64,000 nt of DNA from NCBI GenBank assembly GCA_022821545.1, contig JAJEDJ010000050.1, positions 91,971 to 155,970 of the forward strand, in the 5' to 3' direction. The stretch is from Caldilineaceae bacterium. GTDB lineage: Bacteria > Chloroflexota > Anaerolineae > Caldilineales > Caldilineaceae. The position numbers and the translations under genes were made by a program. Under the pieces are notes generated by a model that was not told the origin of the DNA, did not search any database, and saw only the letters and a list, made by a program, of their open reading frames with translations. Below are positions 1-8,333 of this stretch, one piece after another. The stretch's first letter is position 1, and each line of letters opens with the position of its first letter.

Positions 1-405
1 TTCGCCTTCGTTGGCGCGCTCGGATCGGTGACCGACTTCACGATTCTGAATCTGCTTATTGAGTTCGCAGGTCTCCCTTCCGTCATCGCCAACGCTGCCG
101 GGTTTTGTGTGGCAGTCCTCCAGAACTTCCTTCTCAACCGCTGGTGGACGTACCCCGAGAGTCGAGTTCGTAACTCCCGCCGCCAGATGGCAAGATTTGC
201 TCTCGTCAGCGTCGTGGGTCTGGGAATCAATCTGATCGTATTCAGATACTTTGATGAACTTCTGCGCCCCTTCTGGGTTGACTGGCTATCCAGTGCCGAC
301 TTGGGATTCACATTCAGCTACAATTCAGCCAAGCTGTTCGCGATCGGAGTTGTCCTCTTCTGGAACTTCGCCGCCAACCGACTGTGGACCTACAAAGGGC
401 TGTGA
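1..405 (+). CDS. GtrA-like integral membrane protein (5' end outside window)
   Basis: The reading frame is open from base 1, so the N-terminus lies upstream; the GTG at 28 is internal. The visible 134 residues are mostly hydrophobic with about four membrane segments. The motif NFLLNRWWTY in the first half and a matching FAANRLWTYKG at the C-terminus are typical of GtrA/DPMS_TM proteins. Members of this family are thought to help move undecaprenyl- or dolichyl-linked sugars across the membrane for cell-surface glycosylation. The stop overlaps the start of the next gene, a glycosyltransferase, which fits a role in surface polysaccharide assembly. Family assignment is fairly safe; the substrate is unknown. 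Confidence 0.8.
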   Translation, partial: FAFVGALGSVTDFTILNLLIEFAGLPSVIANAAGFCVAVLQNFLLNRWWTYPESRVRNSRRQMARFALVSVVGLGINLIVFRYFDELLRPFWVDWLSSADLGFTFSYNSAKLFAIGVVLFWNFAANRLWTYKGL

Positions 406-1541
406 AGCTTGTAATTGACTACACGCCGGCCGTTCGCCAGACGGCAGGCATTGGCCGCATCATACGCGGCCAGGTTGACGCGCTGGTCCGGCACAATCCC
501 GGCTTTGACATTTCACTCTTCGTGGCCGGGACGGTCACCCCCGGTCAGCGCGCCGCAAGCCCTCTTCCTCTACACACTTTCCCCGGAATTTCCGAGCGCA
601 ATCTGACTCGCATCTGGCACCGCCTCAACATTCCCGCCCCGCGCGTCGAGTGGCTGACCGGGAGCGCCGTCAGTCTCTTTCACGCGACCGATTTCGTTAT
701 GGCGCCGGTGAGCTCGAAAAAAAAGCTGCTGACCGTACACGACCTGGCCTTCATGCGCTACCCCCAGGCGGCCATGCCCTCACTGCATCACTACCTGAAT
801 GTCGTCGTTCCCCGCAACATCAACCGCGCCGACCACCTCATCGCAGACAGCGGCAACACGGCCCAGGACCTGGAATCGACTTGGCCGCGCCTTGAAGGCA
901 GGATCAGCGTTGTGCAGGGCGCCGTTGATCACGGTTTCTTTAGACGCGTATCGGATCATGAGACCCTGCGTGCGTCACGTCGGAAGTACTCTCTTGGAGA
1001 CAAGCCATACATCTTCGCTCTGAGCACTCTTGAACCCCGCAAAAACTATCCCAGGCTGATCCGTGCCTTTCACGCCGCCCGCCGGGATTCAGACCTGCCT
1101 CACAGGCTTGTCATTGGGGGCAAGACAGGCTGGCTCTTTGACGAGATCTTCACAACGGTGCGAGAGCTGGGAATGGAGCAGGAAGTTCACTTTCCCGGAT
1201 TCGTTGACGACGCTGACCTGCCGGCCCTCTATTCGGGAGCGGAGTTCTTCGCCTACCCTTCCCTATACGAAGGATTCGGGCTCCCGGTTCTCGAGGCGCT
1301 GGCCTGCGGGACACCTGTCCTCACGTCAGACAACTCCTGTCTGCCCGAGGCCGGCGGAGAGGGCGCACTCTACGTTGATGCCGAATCTGTCGAAAGCATC
1401 GCCGATGCGATTGTACGCCTCGCCTCGCAGCCCGGGTTGCGGGCCAGGCTGGCGGCCGCCGGAGAGGCGCATGCCCGTTCGTTCACCTGGAGGCGCAGTC
1501 TGCGGCAACTCCTTGAGGCCTACGAACGGGCGCTGGCCTGA
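402..1541 (+). CDS. Glycosyltransferase family 4 (GT-B fold)
   Basis: A 379-residue retaining GT-B glycosyltransferase, cytoplasmic or peripheral. The N-terminal half (from VKLVIDYTPAVRQTAGIGR) is the acceptor domain. The C-terminal half begins near FALSTLEPRKNY and holds the nucleotide-sugar site with the E-x7-E motif in YEGFGLPVLEAL around residue 289, followed by CGTPVLTSD. I chose GTG at 402, whose last two bases are the first two of the preceding stop TGA (403-405); the frame could also open at GTG 384. Translational coupling to the GtrA-like gene suggests both act on a lipid-linked or surface glycan. The transferred sugar cannot be told from sequence. Confidence 0.88.
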   Translation: MKLVIDYTPAVRQTAGIGRIIRGQVDALVRHNPGFDISLFVAGTVTPGQRAASPLPLHTFPGISERNLTRIWHRLNIPAPRVEWLTGSAVSLFHATDFVMAPVSSKKKLLTVHDLAFMRYPQAAMPSLHHYLNVVVPRNINRADHLIADSGNTAQDLESTWPRLEGRISVVQGAVDHGFFRRVSDHETLRASRRKYSLGDKPYIFALSTLEPRKNYPRLIRAFHAARRDSDLPHRLVIGGKTGWLFDEIFTTVRELGMEQEVHFPGFVDDADLPALYSGAEFFAYPSLYEGFGLPVLEALACGTPVLTSDNSCLPEAGGEGALYVDAESVESIADAIVRLASQPGLRARLAAAGEAHARSFTWRRSLRQLLEAYERALA

Positions 1542-1585
1542 GAATGTGATACAATGCACTGCACTCAGCCGTCACTTCACTACGC

Positions 1586-2068
1586 ATGAAATCCATGAGC
1601 AAGACTGTCGCCGACTCGACGACGCGTATCAGCCAGATAATGAATCCCGAGCACGCCAACCTGCTGGGCAACGTGCATGGCGGCGTGATTCTGAAGTTGT
1701 GCGACGAATGCGGCGGCATCACGGCCGCGCGCCACGCGCGGCGGCTCGCTGTGACGGTCGCAGTTGACAGCATGGCCTTCCATGAGCCGGTGCGCGTCGG
1801 CCAGCTCCTAAGGTTGCGCGGGCGGATCACCTACGTTGGCCGCACTTCCATGGAGATCGAGGTCATCGTCCAGGCGGAGGACCTGCTGACCGGTGAGATT
1901 TCACATACCAACAGCGCCTACTACATTTTCGTAGCCCTTGACGAAAGGGGCTTGCCGACCGAAGTGCCGCGGCTCGACCTGACCAACGAAGCCGAACGAC
2001 GGCGATTCAAAGAGGGCGAGGAGCGGCAACGCCAGCGGCTCAAGCGCGCCGGGAAGAAAGTGGCGTAA
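1586..2068 (+). CDS. Hotdog-fold acyl-CoA thioesterase (YciA/BACH type)
   Basis: A 160-residue single hotdog domain. The stretch NPEHANLLGNVHGGVILKL (about residues 16-34) is the hallmark of the acyl-CoA hydrolase family (YciA, BACH/ACOT7), with the helix-start HGG and an acidic residue in DECGGI. It would release free acids from acyl-CoAs in the cytosol. VDSMAFHEPVRVGQLL and THTNSAY-like STSN elements (SHTNSAYYIFVA) follow as expected. The C-terminal 25 residues are charged (ERRRFKEGEERQRQR) and extend past the fold. ATG 1595 (MSKTVADS) is an alternative start. It stands alone after the glycosyltransferase; a TACAAT hexamer lies at 1550-1555. Confidence 0.85.
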   Translation: MKSMSKTVADSTTRISQIMNPEHANLLGNVHGGVILKLCDECGGITAARHARRLAVTVAVDSMAFHEPVRVGQLLRLRGRITYVGRTSMEIEVIVQAEDLLTGEISHTNSAYYIFVALDERGLPTEVPRLDLTNEAERRRFKEGEERQRQRLKRAGKKVA

Positions 2069-2096
2069 TTGGAGTAAGACCGGCCTCTACCCGCAG

Positions 2097-2906
2097 ATGC
2101 AACCCTTTCAACACCTCATTACCCGATCTCTGGACCCTTTGCGCAGATGGCTGCTGCCCATCGGCGCGCTGTGTGCGTTTCTTGGCTACGTCCGACCCTG
2201 GATCGCGCACAAGGCGGCAGGGCTGGCCGTATTGGGGCTGGACTTGGGAGAGTTCGTGAAGTTTCTGCACCCCGTGCAGCAGGGTGAAATCCGCCTGTGG
2301 CGTGAGGGGTTCTATCTGCCGCTGGTCGCGGTAAGTGTCAGCCTCAGTTTGAACGCCTTTTGCCGTGATTCAAACGCTTCGGATCGCCAGGATGCGAATA
2401 TCGACGGAACGGAAGCCGGAGAACCCCGCCCGCGCTACGGCTGGCCTGTCCGCATCGCGCTCCTCCTGCTTGCAATCGTGACGGCGCTTAACCTGTTGCC
2501 CCCTGCCTGGACCCCCCGTCTGTTGCTCACCCCTGAGTTTCGCTTGCAATCGATGGCAATGGCTCTTTGCCTGGCGCTGGTTGCCTTAAGCCCATTGGTG
2601 GGGCTTCTTCAGTCTCCCCGTTCGCTTTTTGAGTCCTTCGGCGGAACTGCAGACGGCGCCGGACGCCGCGGTTGTCTTTGGCGGGCCGCCTGGTCGATCG
2701 CTCTTGTGCGCAGCCTATTTCTTGTCGTCAGTGCGGGCGCCGCCATCTACTTTCCCGTAGCCCAATTTCGCCTGGTGATCCCGACCCTGGCCGAACTGTA
2801 CGGGCAGCCGCCTGAAATTGGTTGGGGTCCGGCGCTGATGGTTGCCGGGCTGGCAGTTCTGCTCTTGCATGGACTTGGCGACCTCTCCTCCCAGATAAGA
2901 GAATGA
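2097..2906 (+). CDS. Polytopic membrane protein of unknown function
   Basis: A 269-residue protein with about five hydrophobic segments: near residues 15-35, 73-88, 118-138, 150-172 and a long stretch from about 195 to 265. A charged, asparagine/aspartate-rich loop (about residues 88-112) separates the first two from the rest. I do not recognise the family. Its stop codon overlaps the ATG of the next gene by the ATGA arrangement, so the two are probably made together and may work as a pair. No signal peptide cleavage site is evident. Confidence 0.65.
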   Translation: MQPFQHLITRSLDPLRRWLLPIGALCAFLGYVRPWIAHKAAGLAVLGLDLGEFVKFLHPVQQGEIRLWREGFYLPLVAVSVSLSLNAFCRDSNASDRQDANIDGTEAGEPRPRYGWPVRIALLLLAIVTALNLLPPAWTPRLLLTPEFRLQSMAMALCLALVALSPLVGLLQSPRSLFESFGGTADGAGRRGCLWRAAWSIALVRSLFLVVSAGAAIYFPVAQFRLVIPTLAELYGQPPEIGWGPALMVAGLAVLLLHGLGDLSSQIRE

Positions 2907-3382
2907 TTACAGAGTTTGGAACGAACGTCCGGACATTCGACCTGCCCTTCCGGGCCGTCTGGGTCCGCCGCAAAGACATGATCGACCTGCGCGTTTCCAG
3001 AAACGCGCCGCAGACGGATAGCTGGACGAACGCCGATGTCGTGGCCCGCGTCAGCGCGTTCCGCCTGGTTGGCGTAAGCGTCAAGGATCACAAGAGATTG
3101 GGTCTGGGCCGCTGGCTCCGTGAAAGCGGAAATGAAATCCCATTCATCGCCGGTGAACCGATGCCCTCGGGAACGGTTGCTTACGATGAGGCGGGCCAGA
3201 TCGCATACTTCTCGATCTGGCCCCAACTTTCCGAGGATGCTGATGCCCGTCACTACGAGCGCAGGGGCAAAATATATTTGAAGGGAAACGGCGGAATTGC
3301 ACGGATCCGCTTCCCCGTGCTCAACAAACGCGGCCGCGCAGGTCTTCTCGGTTCGGCCGCGGCTCTCCTGGCGACGAGGTGA
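2903..3382 (+). CDS. Conserved-looking hypothetical protein, coupled to upstream membrane protein
   Basis: A 159-residue soluble protein starting at ATG 2903, which overlaps the upstream TGA (2904-2906). The frame is open further upstream, but that part lies inside the preceding gene. The sequence is basic, with a central segment FIAGEPMPSGTVAYDEAGQIAYF and no membrane helix; I recognise no family. The opposite strand carries a longer open frame (2747-3448), but the plus-strand reading has the start/stop coupling and a normal protein-like composition, so I prefer it. Function unknown. Confidence 0.55.
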   Translation: MITEFGTNVRTFDLPFRAVWVRRKDMIDLRVSRNAPQTDSWTNADVVARVSAFRLVGVSVKDHKRLGLGRWLRESGNEIPFIAGEPMPSGTVAYDEAGQIAYFSIWPQLSEDADARHYERRGKIYLKGNGGIARIRFPVLNKRGRAGLLGSAAALLATR

Positions 3383-3499
3383 GCTTTGAAGACTTCGACG
3401 AATACACCCTCCGGAAACCTGCTGCGCGCTGAATGATTTCGAATACACCCTTAAGCGGGAAACTCGAATCTTCTATCAATCTTACATGGAGTTCTCTTG

Positions 3500-4387
3500 A
3501 TGACAGGTCATATTCGCTTCGGAGTGATCGGGGGCAGCGGCGTTTACCGGATGGATACGTTGTCTGATGTCGAGGAAGTCGAGTTAGACACGCCTTTTGG
3601 CAAACCCTCGGACGCTTATATTGTGGGCACTTTGCACGGTCAGCGGGTCGCGTTTCTCGCCCGCCACGGACGGGGACACCGCATCAGCCCCACGCGGTTG
3701 AACCAGCGAGCCAACATCTACGGCTTCAAAATGCTGGGCGTCGAGTACCTGATCGCGGTCAGCGCTTGCGGCAGCCTGCAAGAGAGGCTGCGGCCGGGCG
3801 ATATTGTCATCCCGGACCAGATCTTTGATCGCACGCGCCTGCGAGGGCTCAGTTTCTTCGATGACCCTGACGTGGGGACTGACGGGCTGGTTGTCCATGT
3901 GAGCGTCGCCCACCCATTTTGCGAGTTCCTCAGCGGCATCTGCTTCAGGGCCGTCGAGCAGAGTGGCGCCGCGGCGCACCTTGGCGGTAATTTCGTTACG
4001 ATCGAGGGCCCCCGCTTCAGTACAAAAGCCGAGAGTGTCGCCTTCCGCCAGTTGGGAATGGACATCATCGGCATGACCACCACCCCGGAGGCGTTCCTGG
4101 CCAGGGAAGCGGAAATGAGCTATGCCTGCATGGCCCATGTGACTGACTACGATGTCTGGCATGAAACGGAAGAGGCGGTGACGGTCGAAGCTGTCATCAG
4201 GATGCTTATGCACAACGCGGAAGTGGCTGTAGAGGCCGTTGCCAATGCAATCGAACTGCTGGCCGACAGCGGGCCTTCGCCCCATGCAAACGCGCTCCAG
4301 GATGCGCTGATTACCGACAAGAAGGCTGTTCCGTCCGACGTCGTTGACCGCCTTGAACTGATCGTAGGCAAGTATTTTGATCGATAG
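3500..4387 (+). CDS. mtnP: S-methyl-5'-thioadenosine phosphorylase
   Basis: A 295-residue nucleoside phosphorylase of the PNP/MTAP superfamily that splits methylthioadenosine with phosphate to adenine and methylthioribose-1-phosphate (methionine salvage). Visible landmarks: IGGSGVY near the N-terminus, phosphate-site ARHGRGH (about residue 55), SACGSLQE, the substrate-binding EGPRFSTKAES, and GMTTTPEAFLAREAEM, which is characteristic of MTA phosphorylases, then TDYDVW for purine recognition. ATG 3500 follows GGAG (3488-3491) with good spacing; a TTG at 3497 is in frame just before it. It is followed after 17 bases by a ThDP enzyme. The remaining methionine-salvage genes are not in the window. 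Confidence 0.92.
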   Translation: MTGHIRFGVIGGSGVYRMDTLSDVEEVELDTPFGKPSDAYIVGTLHGQRVAFLARHGRGHRISPTRLNQRANIYGFKMLGVEYLIAVSACGSLQERLRPGDIVIPDQIFDRTRLRGLSFFDDPDVGTDGLVVHVSVAHPFCEFLSGICFRAVEQSGAAAHLGGNFVTIEGPRFSTKAESVAFRQLGMDIIGMTTTPEAFLAREAEMSYACMAHVTDYDVWHETEEAVTVEAVIRMLMHNAEVAVEAVANAIELLADSGPSPHANALQDALITDKKAVPSDVVDRLELIVGKYFDR

Positions 4388-4395
4388 GGAAGGAC

Positions 4396-4425
4396 ACTCC
4401 TGCCATGCCCACTCCTGCCATGCCC
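4396..4425 (+). repeat. 15-bp perfect tandem duplication over a start codon
   Basis: Bases 4396-4410 and 4411-4425 are identical 15-mers (ACTCCTGCCATGCCC). Each copy contains an ATG in the same frame, so the ThDP enzyme begins with the repeated peptide MPTPAMPT. A recent slippage or template-switch event is the simplest explanation. Confidence 0.9.
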
Positions 4426-6087
4426 ACCGTTGCCGAGACAATTGCCCAGTCCCTTCATAACGCCGGCGTCCGCTTTGCCTTCGGAATGCCGGGTGGAGAG
4501 GTGGTGTCGGTATTGGAGGCCTTGCAGCGTGTGGGAATCCGTTTTGAGCTGATGCACCATGAGGAAAGCGCGGTGTTTGCGGCCGATGCTTACGCGCGGG
4601 CCACCGGCAAGCCGGGGTGCGCCCTCACCACTTTGGGCCCCGGCGCGCTCAACGCGGTGCCCGGCGTTGGGCATGCATGGTTGGACCGGGCGCCGGTTGT
4701 GCTGGTCACGGCGCAGAAGCCGGACTCCCTGCTGCCGGACTATACCCACCAGGTCGTCGACCTGCAGTCCCTCTTCGCGCCCATCACCAAGCGCACGCTC
4801 AAGGTTACGCCTGAGAACGCCGCCGCGGAGGTGCCGGCGGCCGTTGCATTGACGATGCAGGGGCGTCCGGGTCCTGTGCATTTGCAGATAAGCAACGAGG
4901 AGGCGGAACTTCCGGTCGAGCGCGCGAACGGGCAGCAGCTAGGCCATACTTCGACCGGCCGGAACGAAGCGGGTGGGAAGGGAGATCTGCCCGACGGCGA
5001 GCAACTCTCTCGAGCAAGAGAAATTATTGCGAAGGCGTCCCGTCCTGTGATTCTGGCCGGGCTCGGATTGGAGCCGGAGGCCCCGTACGCTGCGCTGCGG
5101 GCGCTGGCGGAAGCGGCCGGCGCGCCGGTAATTGTGTCCCCGAAAGGCAAGGGCGCGTTACCGGATGATCACCCGCTGAGCGCTGGTGTCATCGGTTTGA
5201 CCCGCACCGATCCCGTGTACGACATCCTGGAGGAATCGGACTGTGTCGTCGCCGTGGGATTCGACGTGGTCGAGCTGGTGAAGGAGTTTTCGCTGCCGCA
5301 GAACGGCGACGGCGCGTCGGCAGGACGGACTGAAGACGTGCCGCTCATTTGGATCGCGAATTGGCCCAACTACGACCCGGTATTGCCAGCTGACGTAGAG
5401 CTCGTGGGGCCAATGACGGCGGCGCTGATGCAACTTGCCGACACTGAGTTCTGCACCGACGGAAGTTGGGGGCAGTCAAGGGTGCGTGCGTTTCACGCGC
5501 AGCTGGCTGCCGTACCTTTGCCCGCGGCCCGGCCCGGCCATCTGCTGCCGCAGCAGTTGCTGGAGAGCATGAGGCGTCATTTGAGCCGCGACACCTTGCT
5601 TGCCGTGGACGTGGGCAGCCACAAGATTTTCGGGAGCCTCGAGTGGCCGACCTTGTCTCCCAACAGCTTCGCTCTTTCCAATGGGCTGTCCTGCATGGGA
5701 TTTGGGCTGCCGGCAGCCATCGGAACAGCTCTGGCGCGGCCCGACGAAACCGCGGCCTGCCTAATTGGCGACGGCGGAATGCTGATGTGCCTGGGTGAAC
5801 TGGCTGTCCTAGCCCGGCTGAATCTGCCCGTCATCGTCGTCGTCGCCGTCGACAACGCCATCGATCTTATCCGTTCACACCAAATCAGGCAGGGCAAGAA
5901 GCCTTTCGGGACCGAGTTCCCTGCGCCGGACTTCTGCAAGATCGCCGCAGGATACGGCATCCCGGCGGCCCGCGTTACGACACCGGAAGCGTGCGATGAC
6001 GCCCTGGCCCGCGCGGTCGCCGCAAGCGCGCCCTACCTGGTCGAAGCCGTCATCGATCCAGTCGGCTATCCAACCACGCCGGCGTAG
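4405..6087 (+). CDS. Thiamine-diphosphate-dependent enzyme (acetolactate synthase / decarboxylase family)
   Basis: A 560-residue three-domain ThDP enzyme. The PYR domain has FGMPGGEVV and the catalytic glutamate in MHHEESAVFAADAYAR (about residue 52); a central Rossmann-type domain spans about 195-345; the PP domain has DVGSHKIF, SNGLSCMGFGLPAAIG and the GDGGM...VDNA ThDP/Mg motif at about 452-481. Family members include acetolactate synthase, sulfopyruvate and phosphonopyruvate decarboxylases and oxalyl-CoA decarboxylase; no small regulatory subunit is nearby, so branched-chain synthesis is not supported. The start codon lies in a perfect 15-bp tandem duplication (4396-4425) carrying a second ATG; GGGAAGGA at 4387-4394 favours the first ATG. 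It directly precedes the sugar-acid block. Confidence 0.85.
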   Translation: MPTPAMPTVAETIAQSLHNAGVRFAFGMPGGEVVSVLEALQRVGIRFELMHHEESAVFAADAYARATGKPGCALTTLGPGALNAVPGVGHAWLDRAPVVLVTAQKPDSLLPDYTHQVVDLQSLFAPITKRTLKVTPENAAAEVPAAVALTMQGRPGPVHLQISNEEAELPVERANGQQLGHTSTGRNEAGGKGDLPDGEQLSRAREIIAKASRPVILAGLGLEPEAPYAALRALAEAAGAPVIVSPKGKGALPDDHPLSAGVIGLTRTDPVYDILEESDCVVAVGFDVVELVKEFSLPQNGDGASAGRTEDVPLIWIANWPNYDPVLPADVELVGPMTAALMQLADTEFCTDGSWGQSRVRAFHAQLAAVPLPAARPGHLLPQQLLESMRRHLSRDTLLAVDVGSHKIFGSLEWPTLSPNSFALSNGLSCMGFGLPAAIGTALARPDETAACLIGDGGMLMCLGELAVLARLNLPVIVVVAVDNAIDLIRSHQIRQGKKPFGTEFPAPDFCKIAAGYGIPAARVTTPEACDDALARAVAASAPYLVEAVIDPVGYPTTPA

Positions 6088-6101
6088 CCTTTCCCTCCAC
6101 C

Positions 6102-7295
6102 TCAAAAAGACACGACCTCTCTTTCCTGGATCCTGGCATCGTCCAGTTCCATGCCGATGCCGGGCGCGGTGGGCACGCTGACATTGCCGTTGACCGGCTT
6201 CAGCGGATTCTTCAAAAAGAACTGGTGGACTTCATTCCACTTGATCAAGTATTCCAGCATCGGTGTGGTCGGTTCCGGCCAGGCGGCGATGACGTGGATG
6301 CTGGCAGGCGTAGAGTGGCCATGGGGAATGACAGGCACGTCGTAAGAGGATGCCAGGGCCAGGATCTTCTGTGTCTCGGAAATGCCCCCGCACCAGTAGA
6401 TATCCGGCTGGTAGACGTCGCAGGCGCCGGCGTCCATCAGCTGTTTCAGCCCCCAGCGTGTGTATTCGTGTTCGCCGCCGCTGATGGGAATGTTAACCGC
6501 GCGGCGGATCTGCGCGTACTGTTCGATCTTGTCGGGCAGGACCGGCTCTTCCAGCCAGCGGGGGGCGTATTCTTCGAGCCGGCGGGCCATCTGCACTGCG
6601 TACGGTACATCCCAGCTCATCCAGCAGTCCAACATGATGTCCACGTCCGGGCCGACGCTCTCGCGCAATGTGCGCGCCAGGCGAAGATTTCGCTCCATTC
6701 CCATCTTGCCGTCGGTCGGGCCGTCGCGGAAAAACCACTTCGTTGCTCTATAGCCTTCGGCCGTGAACTGCCTGGCCCGCTCCTGGACCAGCTCCGGATC
6801 GATTGAGAACCCCAGGGCGCTGGCGTAGGCCGGGACCTCGGTGCGCGTGGGCCCGCCCAGCAACTGGCAGACGGGCGCCTGAAAGTAGTTTCCTTTCAGG
6901 TCCCAGAGCGCGCAGTCCACCGCGCTGAGGGCCATCATTTCCGTCCCTTTACGTCCATGCACCTGGGAGCGGTACATCCGGTCCCAGAGCCGCTCGGTTG
7001 CCAGAGGGTCGTGACCGATCAGGAGGGGCGCCAATTGGGTCTGGATTATGAAGGCCTGCTCTAAAGGAAGAGGACCGCCGCGACCGGATACGCCTTCGTC
7101 GGTCTCGACTTCGACAAAGTACGCGGTGATGTTGTAGCGGCCTTCGCCAACGGCAAACATTTCGTGGGGGCCTTCCGCCTTGTGTTCCGGGTAGATGTCG
7201 AGGGGACGCACCAGCCGCTCCTCCCAGAACTCCCCTTCGGACTCCAACACGCCTTGCAATCGGACTACCGTCACGTCAGTGATTTTCATGTTCAT
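6102..7295 (-). CDS. Enolase-superfamily sugar-acid dehydratase, L-rhamnonate dehydratase-like
   Basis: A 397-residue mandelate racemase/muconate lactonizing enzyme. The barrel carries the expected catalytic set: lysine in ATKWFF, metal ligands in MLDCWMSWD (Asp), WLEEPV (Glu) and SGGEHEYTRWG (Glu), then QPDIYWCGG and the general-acid histidine in VIPHGHSTPAS. LDCWMS, GEH, QPDxxWCGG and PHG are shared with L-rhamnonate dehydratase (RhmD), which dehydrates L-rhamnonate to 2-keto-3-deoxy-L-rhamnonate. I chose ATG 7295 (MNMKITDVTVV) because the family begins there; the frame is open to 7397. It is divergent from the aldolase gene, sharing a 101-base promoter region. Exact substrate (rhamnonate, mannonate, fuconate) is inferred only. 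Confidence 0.85.
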   Translation of the reverse strand: MNMKITDVTVVRLQGVLESEGEFWEERLVRPLDIYPEHKAEGPHEMFAVGEGRYNITAYFVEVETDEGVSGRGGPLPLEQAFIIQTQLAPLLIGHDPLATERLWDRMYRSQVHGRKGTEMMALSAVDCALWDLKGNYFQAPVCQLLGGPTRTEVPAYASALGFSIDPELVQERARQFTAEGYRATKWFFRDGPTDGKMGMERNLRLARTLRESVGPDVDIMLDCWMSWDVPYAVQMARRLEEYAPRWLEEPVLPDKIEQYAQIRRAVNIPISGGEHEYTRWGLKQLMDAGACDVYQPDIYWCGGISETQKILALASSYDVPVIPHGHSTPASIHVIAAWPEPTTPMLEYLIKWNEVHQFFLKNPLKPVNGNVSVPTAPGIGMELDDARIQEREVVSF

Positions 7296-7396
7296 TTCGC
7301 TCGCTTCTAAATGGAGTGGATGCCTGAATGTAGTATACTGATCCCAAGGGGCAGGGCAACAAGCGGACCCCCTTAACGAGCCCGGGAGCAGAACCA
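7296..7396. promoter_or_regulatory. Divergent promoter region of the sugar-acid genes
   Basis: This 101-base gap separates two divergent genes of the same apparent pathway. It contains the palindromic AGTATACT (7332-7339), which supplies a TATACT -10-like hexamer on both strands. I could not identify a convincing -35 on either strand or a clear operator. Confidence 0.4.
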
Positions 7397-8296
7397 ATGA
7401 ACAAGAACTGGCGCGGCATATTCGCTATCGTCGTTACCCCGTTTACCGACGGCCTGGATCTGGACGAGGCGGCGCTTCGCCGTCAGGTCGAGTTTTGCAT
7501 TCAGGCGGGCGCGGCCGGGCTCGTCGGTCCGGCCAACGCGGGCGAATTCGCGACGATGTCCGATGAAGAGCGTCAGCGCTGGATCCGGATCGTCGTTGAG
7601 GAGGCCGGCGGGCGGGTTCCGGTCATAGCTGCCACCACCCACGGCCACAGAGTGCCGGCAGTGGCCCTGGGCCGCTTTGCCCAGGATGTGGGCGCTGACG
7701 GCATCATGGCGATGCCGCCGCACATCCTGCATCCTGACGCCGATGGCTGTTTCAACTATTACTTGGCTCTGAATGACGCCCTCCGCATTCCAATCTGCAT
7801 TCAGAACTTTATGGGACCGATTGGAACGCCGATGTCCTCGGAGTTGCTGGCGCGCATGTGCCGGGAGCTGGAGTGGGTCCAGTATCTGAAGGAGGAAACC
7901 CTGCCGGAGCCGCGCGCCATTTCGCGCACCCTGACTGCGGCAGGAGATGACTGCAGGGGCGTCTTTGGGGGGCAGGGTGGAATCTACATGATCGATGAGT
8001 GGCGGCGGGGGGCCTGCGGAAATATGCCTGCCAGCCAGTCTGTGGACCTGCACACCCGGATCTGGGGCCTTCTGGAAGAGAATGACGAGCACGGCGCCAG
8101 GGCACTGTTCAACCGTCTGCTGCCGCTGCTCAATTTCGAACGAATGCACGGTGTCGCCGTTTACAAACAGGTCTTCTTGCGTCGCGGCATCTTTGCGTCG
8201 GCCGCCAGCCGCATTCCCGGCGCCTACCTGGACCGGCAGGACTTGCAGGAGTTTGAAGCCATTTGGCGGGACGTACAACCGCTTCTGGAGACATGA
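7397..8296 (+). CDS. DapA-family class I aldolase (DHDPS/KDG aldolase-like)
   Basis: A 299-residue TIM-barrel lyase of the dihydrodipicolinate synthase/N-acetylneuraminate lyase family. It has AIVVTPFTDGLDLD at the N-terminus, GLVGPANAGEFATMS in place of the usual GTTGE loop, and the Schiff-base lysine in QYLKEET (Lys165). The tyrosine of the family YNxP motif is not present: the aligned stretch reads IQNFMGPIG, so proton relay must differ. Lying between two enolase-superfamily genes, it most likely cleaves a 2-keto-3-deoxy sugar acid to pyruvate and an aldehyde rather than making lysine. That assignment is by context. Confidence 0.82.
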   Translation: MNKNWRGIFAIVVTPFTDGLDLDEAALRRQVEFCIQAGAAGLVGPANAGEFATMSDEERQRWIRIVVEEAGGRVPVIAATTHGHRVPAVALGRFAQDVGADGIMAMPPHILHPDADGCFNYYLALNDALRIPICIQNFMGPIGTPMSSELLARMCRELEWVQYLKEETLPEPRAISRTLTAAGDDCRGVFGGQGGIYMIDEWRRGACGNMPASQSVDLHTRIWGLLEENDEHGARALFNRLLPLLNFERMHGVAVYKQVFLRRGIFASAASRIPGAYLDRQDLQEFEAIWRDVQPLLET

Positions 8297-8333
8297 GGGC
8301 AAGTCGAGAGGGACACCCCGCCATCGACAAGCT

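Noticed and set aside
2747..3448. 233-codon minus-strand open frame opposite the coupled hypothetical gene
   Set aside because: The plus-strand frame has ATGA coupling to its neighbour and normal composition; the minus-strand product is Arg/Ser/Pro-rich with no family features.
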